A stretch of 64,000 bases of DNA from Mucilaginibacter arboris. Lineage in GTDB: Bacteria > Bacteroidota > Bacteroidia > Sphingobacteriales > Sphingobacteriaceae. Shown in pieces: positions 1 through 8,859 of this stretch (within the stretch, counting starts at the first letter, position 1; each line of letters starts with the position of its first letter). The stretch spans positions 186,001 to 250,000 of the forward strand of contig NZ_WPIK01000006.1 of the NCBI RefSeq assembly GCF_009754915.1. Direction: 5' to 3'. The translations under genes and the position numbers were made by a program. Below the pieces are notes generated by a model that was not told the origin of the DNA, made no database searches, and saw nothing but the letters and a program-made list of their open reading frames with translations.

Positions 1-1
1 T

Positions 2-1930
2 CCGGCTGCCTATCTATACCCGGATGGCAGTCAAAGGTCATACAGAAACGGAACCTACGACAATCCGTACTGGACAATTAATCAAAATCCATACACTACC
101 AACATAGGCCGTCTGTTTGGCAATGTTCAGTTGGATTATAACATTGGCAATGGTTTTAGTGCGCTTTATAGGTTAGGTACTGATACTTATAATGACAACC
201 GGCATCAATTGTATGAGATTAATTCTGGCGCCTATCCGGGTGGAAGAATATTTGATGACCGCTATACTTACAGAAGCTTAAACTCTGATTTAATATTAAG
301 TTATACTAAAAAATTCGCCCAGGATTTCCAGTTCGATGCTAAAATAGGAAATAACTTTTATGGTTATAAACTGGATGAACTATACACCCAGGGAGATGGA
401 TTGGTAGCGCCAGGTTTTAACAATATTGCCAACGCAAGCAGCATTATATCTACCAATCCGATTACAAACTTCAGGACGGCAGCCGTATATTATGATTTAA
501 ACTTAGGGTATAAATCATTATTATACCTGGAAACCACCGGAAGGAATGACTGGGGATCGACCCTGCCAAAAGGTAAAGATTCATTCTTTTATCCTTCTGC
601 TAACTTAAGTTTTGTGTTTTCAGAATTAGGCGACCTTAAAAACAGCGATGTTTTAAGTTTTGGTAAAATCCGTTTATCAGCAACACAAGTTGGTAAAGTG
701 CCGGATCCTTACAGAACATCCAGCTTTTATACACCAACTACCTATACAGATGGATACACTACCGGCATATCTTATCCAAGCAACGGGCAAGCCAGCTACG
801 GTTTAATTAATGTGTTAGGTAATGCTAATTTAAAACCAGAGAGAACAAACTCATTTGAGATTGGTACACAATTAGCTTTTTTTCGGAGCAGGCTGGGCAT
901 AGATGCAACCATTTACCACAGTAAAGGAACTGATTTATTGGTTACAGCCCCTATCTCAGGTTCTACAGGTTATCAATATCTTACCCTAAATTCCGGTTCG
1001 ATCAGGAATAATGGCTTTGAACTTCAGGTAAATGGTTCCCCTGTTAAGAACAATAATTTTACCTGGAATTCATTTGTCAATTTTAGCCTGAACAGAAATA
1101 AAGTTTTGGCCCTGGCCGAAGGTGTAAACCAGATTACCCTAAATGGTTTTACCGGAACTGTTATTGCACAGATCCCTGGTGCCCCTGCTGCTTCCATTTA
1201 TGGCTACGGATATGTTAGGGACAACAATGGCAACATTGTTGTAAGTGATGTGAAGAATACCAATGGAAGCAACATAAGCGATATTACTGGCTATCCCATC
1301 AGCAACACCAATGTTCAAAAGATCATTGGAAATACCAATCCCAGGTTCCTGATGGGTTTTGGCAATACTTTTACCTATAAAAAAATCTCGTTATATACCC
1401 TTGTTGACTGGAAGTTTAAAGGAGATATCTGGGATGGCACCAGAGGGTCTTTAGCTGCTATCGGCACCTCGGATGCTACCAGTAACAGAAATACCAATAC
1501 TGTTTTTGGCGGCGTTTACGGTCACCTGGATGCCAATGGCAACCTGGTACATTACAACAGCTCAGGCCAGGAAGTTGCAGGCGGCGGGGCAGCCAATACT
1601 TCAAGTGTTCCATTAGACCAGGGATGGTTCCAGGGCGATGGCGGCGGCTTTGGAAATATCAACGAACAGTTTATTGAAGATGGCTCTTTTGTAAAACTTC
1701 GGGAAGTTTCTTTATCCTACGATTTTAAAAGTTTATTCTTTGGTAAATCAAGTAATTTTATAAAAGGCTTTACAATAGGTGCCTTTGCAAGAAATATTAT
1801 TATCTGGACACCTTATAAAGGAATTGACCCCGAAACCAGCTTAACGGGTGCAACAAGTGCACAAGGGATTGATTACTTTAATAACCCGGGAACTTCAAGC
1901 TATGGTATTAATTTAAAAGCCCGGTTTTAA
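2..1930 (+). CDS. SusC/RagA-type TonB-dependent outer membrane receptor, 3' part
   Basis: The reading frame is open from base 2, so the window holds only the C-terminal ~640 residues of a SusC-like barrel. It has the alternating aromatic/polar beta-strand pattern, with typical pieces such as LKPERTNSFEIG and ETTGRNDWGSTLP. It ends in NLKARF with a terminal Phe, as expected for an outer-membrane barrel. SusC proteins import glycans or peptides across the outer membrane with TonB energy. The SusD partner follows after 17 bp, so the two form one operon. The substrate cannot be read from this part. The plug and N-terminal carboxypeptidase-like domain lie upstream of the window. Confidence 0.93.
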   Translation, partial: PAAYLYPDGSQRSYRNGTYDNPYWTINQNPYTTNIGRLFGNVQLDYNIGNGFSALYRLGTDTYNDNRHQLYEINSGAYPGGRIFDDRYTYRSLNSDLILSYTKKFAQDFQFDAKIGNNFYGYKLDELYTQGDGLVAPGFNNIANASSIISTNPITNFRTAAVYYDLNLGYKSLLYLETTGRNDWGSTLPKGKDSFFYPSANLSFVFSELGDLKNSDVLSFGKIRLSATQVGKVPDPYRTSSFYTPTTYTDGYTTGISYPSNGQASYGLINVLGNANLKPERTNSFEIGTQLAFFRSRLGIDATIYHSKGTDLLVTAPISGSTGYQYLTLNSGSIRNNGFELQVNGSPVKNNNFTWNSFVNFSLNRNKVLALAEGVNQITLNGFTGTVIAQIPGAPAASIYGYGYVRDNNGNIVVSDVKNTNGSNISDITGYPISNTNVQKIIGNTNPRFLMGFGNTFTYKKISLYTLVDWKFKGDIWDGTRGSLAAIGTSDATSNRNTNTVFGGVYGHLDANGNLVHYNSSGQEVAGGGAANTSSVPLDQGWFQGDGGGFGNINEQFIEDGSFVKLREVSLSYDFKSLFFGKSSNFIKGFTIGAFARNIIIWTPYKGIDPETSLTGATSAQGIDYFNNPGTSSYGINLKARF

Positions 1931-1947
1931 CAATAAATACTATTATC

Positions 1948-3288
1948 ATGAAACTTCATATCAAAAATATATTTACAAAAGCTGCTGTACTATTTGCTAT
2001 AGCAACTGTAACTACCTCGTGTAAGAAAGGTTATTTCTACCCGGGAATTAATGATGATCCGACACAGCTGCAAAAACCTGTATCTTCTAACCTGCTTCCT
2101 GGAATTATTGAAAGTACAGGCTATGAATGGGGCGGAGATGCTTCACGGTTTACTTCAGAATTTATGCAGCAAACAACGGGTGTAGCCAACCAATCTGCAC
2201 TTGCCAGTAACTATAATGTATCTGCAGATGATGTGGACAATATGTGGACCGGCGGCTTATACGGAGGAGGTATTATGAACAACGATTACTTCCTGATTAA
2301 AATAGCCGATGCTGCAGGCCAAACGCATTATGCTGCTGTTGCACGTATATTAATGGCCAATGCTTTAGGTTTAACTACAGATTTGTGGGGAGATATACCT
2401 TATACAGAAGCTTTCCAGGGAACAGCAAACCTGCAGCCTCATTATGATACGCAGCAAAGTATTTATACTACCATAGACAACCTGCTAAGTACAGCTATAA
2501 CTGCTTTGACTACTTCAGAAAACACCAGCCAGCCCGGAAGCGATGATGTACTTTACAACGGTGATTTGCAAAAATGGTTAAGGTTTGCACATACTTTACG
2601 CGCTAAAATGTACCTGCATTTGGTTAAGGTTGATGCTACTTATTACGATAAGGCATTAACCGAAGCTGCTTTAGGCTTTACTTCTGCTGCTGATAATGCT
2701 GGTGTTCCATTTGCCGGATCGAGCGTAACCTCACAGAACCCCTGGTACCAGTTTAATACACAAAGAGGCGATATTGCTTTTACAGGCTATATTTATGATT
2801 TATTAACTGCTAATAAAGACCCTCGCTTAAGTGTTTACAGCGATGGCAGCGGGGGTTTAGGAACCTTGTACGGCAGCCCTAATTCAACCGTTTATTTACT
2901 GAGCTACGATGAATTATTGTTTATTAAAGCTGAGGCACAGTTTCAAAAAGGGGATAAAGTTTCTGCTGCTGCTTCCTATAATGCTGCCGTGACTGCAAAT
3001 TTATTGAGGACAGTAAACAGCGCCGCTTATGCCACTACTGTTGCTAAAACTGCTGCCAATATCACGTTAAATGATATTATGACCCAAAAATACATAGCCA
3101 ACTTTTTGAACCCGGAAGTTTGGACGGATTGGAGAAGAACAGGTTTACCTGTTCTTACTGCACCCCCAAGCAGCGCATTAAATGGTTCTTTGCCGCGCTC
3201 GTTGCTATATCCATCCGGCGAAGAGAGATATAATTCTAACGCACCTAAGAACACCAGTATGTTAAGAAGGGTTTGGTGGGATAAATAA
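1948..3288 (+). CDS. SusD/RagB family outer membrane lipoprotein
   Basis: This 446-residue protein has a lipoprotein signal (TVTTSC, lipid-modified Cys25). It is rich in helical TPR-like segments and ends with the SusD-type sequence LRRVWWDK. SusD proteins cap the SusC barrel at the cell surface and bind the substrate. The start ATG lies 17 bp after the susC stop, so co-transcription is likely. A strong hairpin plus T-run follows at 3337-3370. It resembles the SusD-like_2 group of 'SusD/RagB family nutrient-binding' proteins. No adjacent glycosidase or protease reveals the ligand; the GH29 fucosidase is 5.5 kb away. Confidence 0.93.
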   Translation: MKLHIKNIFTKAAVLFAIATVTTSCKKGYFYPGINDDPTQLQKPVSSNLLPGIIESTGYEWGGDASRFTSEFMQQTTGVANQSALASNYNVSADDVDNMWTGGLYGGGIMNNDYFLIKIADAAGQTHYAAVARILMANALGLTTDLWGDIPYTEAFQGTANLQPHYDTQQSIYTTIDNLLSTAITALTTSENTSQPGSDDVLYNGDLQKWLRFAHTLRAKMYLHLVKVDATYYDKALTEAALGFTSAADNAGVPFAGSSVTSQNPWYQFNTQRGDIAFTGYIYDLLTANKDPRLSVYSDGSGGLGTLYGSPNSTVYLLSYDELLFIKAEAQFQKGDKVSAAASYNAAVTANLLRTVNSAAYATTVAKTAANITLNDIMTQKYIANFLNPEVWTDWRRTGLPVLTAPPSSALNGSLPRSLLYPSGEERYNSNAPKNTSMLRRVWWDK

Positions 3289-3336
3289 TAATAAACACAT
3301 CAGGGTTATTATTTAACCGTTTATTTAAAAAAGCAG

Positions 3337-3370
3337 AAGCGCGGGCCATTAAAAATTCCGCGCTTTTTTG
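3337..3370 (+). terminator. Rho-independent terminator of the susCD operon
   Basis: The 8-bp stem AAGCGCGG/CCGCGCTT (3337-3344 and 3358-3365) has an AT-rich loop and is followed by a T-run. It lies 49 bp after the susD stop. Confidence 0.8.
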
Positions 3371-3448
3371 TTTTAAGTTCTGATTTTAAGGATGGAAAAC
3401 TTAGAAACTATTAAGAAGCAGTTTAATTTTTGTTCCATTTATTTGTCC

Positions 3449-3661
3449 ATACTTCTTTTATCACCTAAAAATCATCAAAGCCATTTGCTTTTGGAAACGG
3501 AAGCAAGTGTAAACATCCATTTTATGGTGCTAAAAGAAGCATCACGATTTTTCCCCAGTTCAATTTAAACGGCTTCTAAACCTTGCAGAAAGCAAAACTG
3601 CAGGCTAACCTTAAGGTAGATTGTAGAAAACTTTAAGGTTTTTGCCTGATAAAAGAAGCAT
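3449..3661. repeat. Cluster of three 12-mer repeats in the 3289-3728 gap
   Basis: This gene-free stretch holds ATACTTCTTTTA (3449-3460) followed by TCACCTAAAAA. In the opposite orientation it holds TAAAAGAAGCAT at 3531-3542 and 3650-3661. The first two form an inverted pair. Short palindromes lie between and after them, for example AAGGTTTTTGCC near 3636. An AATTTAAACAGG end-like sequence occurs near 3680. No coding sequence is visible. This is a member of the window-wide 12-mer family described in the findings. Confidence 0.75.
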
Positions 3662-3728
3662 ACAAAAAGATATAAGGTAAAATTTAAACAGGTCGAAGCT
3701 AAGAACAAAAGCACGGCACAATCCGAGT

Positions 3729-4254
3729 TCAGTCAGACAGCATATTTCTTTCCATCAACGCTTCCAAAACCTCAACCAAGGCAGCAATACATTTATCTAC
3801 ATTGATTTGGCTATGTGCCGGAAAAGGAACGGCTTTGGTATATTGAACGGAAGCAATAGCTGATAGCTCAATCGCTTTGTTTACTTCAGGCTCCAGCACT
3901 TTCATCATCGTTATTACCACTTTCGGCCTCATGCTGGCTAACCTTTCGCTTAATGGTTTAATACCGTTTTCCCTAACCGATTGCCGGACTTGGAGGTAAA
4001 CCATTGATCATTTGATCACACAGTTAATCTACATAACAGCCGTTTTCTTTAAAAAAAGCAAGAAACTCTTCGTCATTTTTAAACTCACCAAAAACCTGGC
4101 TGAATGCTTCTTTTACCGCCCTAAAAACGTTAGAATTTTTAAGGTAAAAAAAGCGCTTTCCTGGTTGTACCGCTTCGGTTATAAAAATAATTTGTACTGT
4201 TTGCGGCTTGTAAAATTGCCTGATCTGGTTTAAAGCTTCTGTCATTCCTAACAA
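3729..4254 (-). pseudogene. Broken gene of about 175 codons, possibly uracil-DNA-glycosylase-fold
   Basis: Two fragments on the minus strand look like halves of one gene. The N-terminal piece (4254-4024, 76 aa, starting MLGMTEALNQIRQFY) stops at a TAA after ENGCYVD. The same frame continues as LCDQMINGLP, then the frame must shift near 3980 into the C-terminal piece (QVRQSVRENGI to RNMLSD, ending at 3729). One premature stop plus one frameshift suggests decay. The order 'GCYVD...LC' then 'VRENGIKPLSERLASMRPKVVI' reminds me of small UDG-like proteins, but this is a weak impression. A 12-mer copy (4104-4115) sits inside, encoding VKEAF. Confidence 0.5.
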
Positions 4255-4278
4255 AAAGCTTTCTGTTGTTTTAATGTT

Positions 4279-5541
4279 TTATTTCCTGATGATTTGCTTG
4301 GCCAGCGTTGTGTTCCCATCAATTTTTTCAGTCTGTTTTAAACCTAAAACGGTAGTAACAACGGGATAAACATTAATATTTTGAAACGCCGGAATTTTTA
4401 AATGCTGTTTAAAAGCGGGTCCCCAGGCGTAAAAAGTAGCGTTCATTTCTTTAACTTTTGTCGGATCGTAACCATGCTGGCCCGGCTTTATTTTCCCAGG
4501 ACCTAATCTAAACACTTTAGGCAAATCAGGTATCAGCAAAATATCACCAATACGGTTGTAACGGTCATCCTTTTCACCATAATGCAAATAAGCCGGCAAA
4601 TTTGCTTTTGTGTACACCTTATAATCATGTTCCGATTGTTTTAATGATTGATAAGTAGCCGGTATATGCTTTTTATTTTTGGCGTACAGCTCCAAAATTT
4701 CCCCACCGGGCGGAATGATGAATTTAGTAGTATCAACAGCCTGCGGCAAAGGAATTGGGTTTTGTGTATCAACCTTTACCATGCCATGATCGGATACTAA
4801 AATAAAACTAACCGGCAAACCCGTTGCTTTTACGGCTTTGTTCAATTCGTTTACCGCAGAATCAATAAATAAAACGGCACGTTGCGTTTCGGCTGCGTCC
4901 GGGCCAAAATTATGTGCCGCATGATCTACTTCCGGAAAATAAAAAGTAATTAAATGCGGGCGCTTTTCTGCCGGTAACTTTAACCAGTTTACAACTGTTT
5001 CTATCCGCTGATGGATGCCAATTTTCTCACTATAATCATAATAATAGGTTGGATAAATGCCTTTTATCGGCGCTTCCGATCCGACCCAGTAAAAACTTGC
5101 GGTCAGTATTTTCTGCTGTTCGGCCAGAACCCAAAGCGGCGTTCCGCCATACCATTTGCCATCTTCGGCTTTGGCTTTGTTGCTGCTTTTATAAAATTCT
5201 TTTCGTTTCGGATCGTAAAAATCGTTGTTAACCAAACCATGATGTGCAGGATATAAACCGGTAACCAAAGTATAATGATTAGGGAAAGTTAACGAAGGAT
5301 AGGAAGGCACCATCCGTTCTGCCTGCACACCTGCAGTGCGGAAGGCCATCAGGTTTTTGGCCTGATATTTATCAACAAAATCGTACCGCAAACCATCAAC
5401 AGAAATCATGATCACGTAAGTTTTTTTTTGTTGTTGGATGCTGTTTTTACGACCGGAAATTACGTGCTGCGTTGTATCAGCCTGGGCAAAAGCAAAAGTT
5501 GAAAGGAAACAGAAAATGAGAATAGCAAAAAAACGTTTCAT
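4279..5541 (-). CDS. NPP-type alkaline phosphatase family phosphodiesterase
   Basis: The 420-residue protein has a signal peptide ending in AFAQ (about residue 20), so it is periplasmic or exported. It carries the type I phosphodiesterase/nucleotide pyrophosphatase pattern: metal-binding Asp49 in ISVDGLRYDF, nucleophile Thr85 in SLTFPNHY, then EVDHAAHNFGPD, VSDHGM and the late His in GQHGYDP. Members cleave nucleotide or lipid phosphodiesters on two metal ions; the exact substrate is unknown. Length and motif order are normal. A -7-like box, TAAATTTG, ends 4 nt before the ATG (5546-5553), so the mRNA may be almost leaderless. Confidence 0.9.
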   Translation of the reverse strand: MKRFFAILIFCFLSTFAFAQADTTQHVISGRKNSIQQQKKTYVIMISVDGLRYDFVDKYQAKNLMAFRTAGVQAERMVPSYPSLTFPNHYTLVTGLYPAHHGLVNNDFYDPKRKEFYKSSNKAKAEDGKWYGGTPLWVLAEQQKILTASFYWVGSEAPIKGIYPTYYYDYSEKIGIHQRIETVVNWLKLPAEKRPHLITFYFPEVDHAAHNFGPDAAETQRAVLFIDSAVNELNKAVKATGLPVSFILVSDHGMVKVDTQNPIPLPQAVDTTKFIIPPGGEILELYAKNKKHIPATYQSLKQSEHDYKVYTKANLPAYLHYGEKDDRYNRIGDILLIPDLPKVFRLGPGKIKPGQHGYDPTKVKEMNATFYAWGPAFKQHLKIPAFQNINVYPVVTTVLGLKQTEKIDGNTTLAKQIIRK

Positions 5542-5545
5542 TAGG

Positions 5546-5553
5546 CAAATTTA
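5546..5553 (-). promoter_or_regulatory. Candidate -7 box for the NPP phosphodiesterase gene
   Basis: The minus strand reads TAAATTTG, matching the Bacteroidota -7 consensus TAnnTTTG, 4 nt upstream of the start codon. I see no clear -33 TTG at the usual 19-21 nt spacing, so support is partial. Confidence 0.4.
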
Positions 5554-5648
5554 CCGTTGTTTTTTTTAGCGTTGTAATAAGCACAAATAAGTTACAGCAA
5601 TGGAAGTGTATTGTTATAAAAAGTATAGATTTATAGCTAAAAATTGAT

Positions 5649-6689
5649 ATGAATTTACTTTATGATAATCGTTTCAAAATGGTGGCTTTATTTAGCCTGT
5701 TTTTTTTATCAGCAGTAATTGCAGCACATTTTATTATTCGCTCTTCCGTTTTTCAACATAACATCTCAATCCTATCCAATGCACTTTCAGTTGATTTTAT
5801 AGTTACTTTACCTTTTTGTGCTTGGATGCTTTTGGTCAGAAAGAAAATTATCAATTTTCCACTTTTCTTAACTATAGTTTCCATCTGCTATTTTACTGTT
5901 ATCCGTCTGCTTCCACAACAGCAAAACTTGTTGCTACAATCGGTAAAGTATTTATTAGCAGCAACTGAATTAATTTCAGTTGTCTGGTTATTTATTAAAA
6001 TTAAAAAAATCAGACGCTTTTATAGAAGGTTATCTTCCTCAGATTTTGATTTCCCTGAGAAATTGCAGCAAAGCTTAGAAAGCGTTTTAGGACAAAATAA
6101 AATAGCCGACATTTTAGCTGCCGAATTTGTAATGATACGTTACGGTTTGTTCTTTTGGTATAAACGCAAAAAAGAACCGTACCAGCCAAATGAATTTTCT
6201 ATCTACAAAAACACTTCGTTTGCTGCTTTTACTGGTGTTTTGCTATTTATGCTGATACTCGAAACGGGGTTGGTACACTTATTATTACTGCATTTTGGGC
6301 ATGAAAATATAGCTTTAGGATTGCTTATTTCAGAAATATATACTGTACTTTTCATCATCGCTTATATAACTTCTGTTAAACAACGCCGCATTGTAATTGC
6401 TAATAACGAAATTAAAATCAGGATTGGCTTATTGTACACCGCTCAAATTAAAGCAGCACAAATAGAAAATATTAGCCCGGTCAATGCTTCTTTTATACCC
6501 GAAAAAGCAGTGCTTAACTTGGCAAAACCAATATTTGATCAGCCAAACTTATTTTTGAAATTGAATGAACCAGTTGCCTTTTCAGCAGCTTTTGGTATCA
6601 GAAAATATGTTTCACAAATTACTTTGCATGTTGACTGTAAAGAAGATTTTTTGGAAAGCGTAAAAATGTTGGTAGCGCATAACAGTTAA
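5649..6689 (+). CDS. Unknown multi-pass membrane protein
   Basis: I do not recognise this 346-residue protein. About four hydrophobic helices fill the N-terminal 120 residues. A charged stretch follows (KKIRRFYRRLSSSDF). Two more helices lie at about residues 195-250. The soluble C-terminal part of about 85 residues (IVIANNEIKIRIGL onwards) has a beta-rich look like bacterial PH-type domains; this is only an impression. It lies 34 bp upstream of the MBL-fold hydrolase, which could share its transcript. It diverges from the NPP gene. No signal peptide is evident beyond the first membrane helix. Confidence 0.7.
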   Translation: MNLLYDNRFKMVALFSLFFLSAVIAAHFIIRSSVFQHNISILSNALSVDFIVTLPFCAWMLLVRKKIINFPLFLTIVSICYFTVIRLLPQQQNLLLQSVKYLLAATELISVVWLFIKIKKIRRFYRRLSSSDFDFPEKLQQSLESVLGQNKIADILAAEFVMIRYGLFFWYKRKKEPYQPNEFSIYKNTSFAAFTGVLLFMLILETGLVHLLLLHFGHENIALGLLISEIYTVLFIIAYITSVKQRRIVIANNEIKIRIGLLYTAQIKAAQIENISPVNASFIPEKAVLNLAKPIFDQPNLFLKLNEPVAFSAAFGIRKYVSQITLHVDCKEDFLESVKMLVAHNS

Positions 6690-6723
6690 CAAACCAAAAC
6701 AACTCCTTCCTGTTCCTGCTTGC

Positions 6724-7719
6724 ATGTATAACTCGCCTAATTTTAACGGTAAAGTTTTTGTTAACCCAATCCCCACTAAAACCGGTTTATCTTCCAGCAT
6801 TTTTAAAGTTTTGGCAGAATATACCAAAGATCATCCAAACCGTACGCCACGCATTCAGCCAGGCCCTTTTGCTGCTGATTTGCCTCTTTTAAATAAGTTA
6901 AAGGGAGATGAGCTGCGGGTTACCTGGATGGGACATTCTTCTTTGTTGATCGAAATGGATGGAAAACGGATCTTAACGGATCCGGTTTGGGTAAAACGGG
7001 CTTCGCCTTTTCAGTTTTTCGGCCCGGAACGGTTTTTTCCGGCCCCGATTGCTTTAGATGATCTGCCTCCGATTGATGCTATCCTGATCTCTCATGATCA
7101 TTACGACCACTTGGATGAAGCAACCGTAAAAACATTGGGTAAAAGAAGCATTCCGTTTTTCTGTTCTTTAGGAGTGGGAAAGATTTTGGCAGGCTGGGGC
7201 ATCAACAAAAACCAGATCACAGAGTTCGACTGGTGGCAGGAAAAAGAGATCTGGCCGGGTTTTAAATTGGCTGCTGCCCCTGCCCGTCACTTTTCAGGCA
7301 GAGGGATCATCAACAGAAATACCACACTCTGGGCTTCGTACATTATTAAAGGTTCAAAACATAAGGTTTATTTTGGCGCTGATTCTGGCATCCACCCGCT
7401 TTTTAAAACCATTGGCGAAAAGTACGGCCCGTTTGATATAGCCATGCTGGAAATTGGTGCTTATAACGATCTTTGGAAAGACATCCACATGGGCTCGGAT
7501 AACGCTGCAGATGCTTTTGCGGCTGTTAACGCTAACTTAATGATGCCGATACATTGGGGAACTTTTAACCTGGCTTTTCATGCCTGGACACAACCGGTTG
7601 AAAGGTTGTTGGAAATTGCAAAGCAAAAAAACATTCCCTTACTGGTGCCTCAACCAGGGGAAACTTATACTTATAACGGCAAACCTTACGTGAATAAATG
7701 GTGGAAACCTTTTAAATAG
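6724..7719 (+). CDS. MBL-fold metal-dependent hydrolase (UlaG/NAPE-PLD-like)
   Basis: The 331-residue protein has the metallo-beta-lactamase signature HDHYDH (His124, His126, Asp128, His129). It is preceded by WMGHSSLLIEMDGKRILTDP, a hallmark of the UlaG/NAPE-PLD-like branch. Later metal ligands appear in ARHFSGRG, FGADSG and MPIHWGTF. There is no signal peptide, so it is probably cytosolic. Known relatives hydrolyse lactone or phosphodiester bonds; the substrate here is unknown. The aquaporin start lies 5 bp after the stop, which strongly suggests an operon. Confidence 0.88.
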   Translation: MYNSPNFNGKVFVNPIPTKTGLSSSIFKVLAEYTKDHPNRTPRIQPGPFAADLPLLNKLKGDELRVTWMGHSSLLIEMDGKRILTDPVWVKRASPFQFFGPERFFPAPIALDDLPPIDAILISHDHYDHLDEATVKTLGKRSIPFFCSLGVGKILAGWGINKNQITEFDWWQEKEIWPGFKLAAAPARHFSGRGIINRNTTLWASYIIKGSKHKVYFGADSGIHPLFKTIGEKYGPFDIAMLEIGAYNDLWKDIHMGSDNAADAFAAVNANLMMPIHWGTFNLAFHAWTQPVERLLEIAKQKNIPLLVPQPGETYTYNGKPYVNKWWKPFK

Positions 7720-7723
7720 TAAG

Positions 7724-8476
7724 ATGGAAAGTAAATTTTTAAAAGCTTACTTTTCTGAATTTATCGGGACTGCCTTGCTCGTTTTAGTGGGGTTATCTGT
7801 CGTGATTTTTATTAATGGAAAAGGTTCGCCCATACTGCAAATTATCCCGGATGCGGGAACCAGAAGGGCTGTTTCCGGTTTTTTATTCGGTACAACCGGT
7901 TGTTTGATCACCATTTCTCCGGTCGGAAAAATCAGCGGCGCGCATATTAACCCGGTTGTAAGTATTGCTTTTTGGCTTCGCAAAACCATGCAATTTAAAA
8001 ACATGCTTGGTTTTATTGCAGCACAAATGGCTGGCGCCGCAATTGGCTGCTTGCCTTTACTTTTATGGGGAGAACAAGGTAATAGTATGGATTATGGCGC
8101 GACCATACCGAACGGATTAAATGCTGCTTTTATTGGTGAAATATGGACAACTTTCGTTCTAATTGCCGTAATCCTGTTTTTTACAGGCCACGAAAAATTG
8201 AAAAATATTACCCCTTTTATGATGCCGGTTATCTATGGTATGATGGTTTTTGCAGAAGCGCCCATTTCCGGAACAAGTACCAATCCGGCACGGAGTTTTG
8301 GCCCGGCGCTTATAAGCAGCGTTTGGTCGGGTTACTGGCTTTACTGGGCTGCACCGGTAACCGGCATGCTGCTTGCTGTTTTAGTTTTTAATATTGGCTG
8401 GCTAAAACACCTCAGATCTGATGTGGCCAAGTTATATCATTTTGCTCAATACCGGCATATCAGCAATGATCTGTAA
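7724..8476 (+). CDS. Aquaporin/MIP family channel
   Basis: The 250-residue protein has about six membrane helices. It carries the two half-helix pore motifs of the MIP family, as NPV (SGAHINPVVS, residues ~76-78) and NPA (STNPARSFGPAL, C-terminal half). These channels pass water or small neutral solutes such as glycerol. The conserved Arg of the selectivity filter follows the second motif (NPAR). It is encoded 5 bp behind the MBL-fold gene, so the two are probably co-expressed. The first motif has Val in place of Ala, a conservative change seen in some bacterial members. Confidence 0.9.
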   Translation: MESKFLKAYFSEFIGTALLVLVGLSVVIFINGKGSPILQIIPDAGTRRAVSGFLFGTTGCLITISPVGKISGAHINPVVSIAFWLRKTMQFKNMLGFIAAQMAGAAIGCLPLLLWGEQGNSMDYGATIPNGLNAAFIGEIWTTFVLIAVILFFTGHEKLKNITPFMMPVIYGMMVFAEAPISGTSTNPARSFGPALISSVWSGYWLYWAAPVTGMLLAVLVFNIGWLKHLRSDVAKLYHFAQYRHISNDL

Positions 8477-8528
8477 CTAACACTTCTTTTAACGCGGGTT
8501 TGACGGCTTTCTTTGCTGCACTATTTTT

Positions 8529-8835
8529 TTGCCTGTAAAAGAAGCATTGTTAAGTGGATAACTATTATTCTAATGGGGATTAGAATCCCAGTTTCAAGAA
8601 TTAGCAATTGGCAAACCAGGACCGGCAGTTGTTTAATTTATCCGTGCTGTTTGAGATGCTTCTTTTATCACCTAAAAAACAAGGGGCATGTTATACTTTT
8701 ATGAAGCACCGGATGAAAAAAAACAAAAATTCTTAATGCTAAAAGAAGCATAAGGATTTTTTGTCCTATATTTTTAAATAGCTTTACAGCAATCCTGCTG
8801 TTTTTTATGGGATAAAAGAAGCAGGGCCATTAAAA
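8529..8835. repeat. Composite palindromic repeat with three 12-mers, upstream of the fucosidase
   Basis: The gap 8477-8859 is filled with repeat sequence. Exact 12-mers occur at 8536-8547 (+), 8656-8667 (-) and 8740-8751 (+). An imperfect hairpin CCTGCTGTTTTTTAT / ATAAAAGAAGCAGG closes it (about 8794-8825). The left end, GCCTGTAAAAGAAGCATTG then TTAAGTG and a GGGATTAGAATCCC palindrome, recurs at 10284 onward on the other side of the fucosidase gene. No gene is visible. It may act as a terminator for the aquaporin transcript. Confidence 0.7.
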
Positions 8836-8859
8836 GCTAAACAAAACAAATTTAAACGG

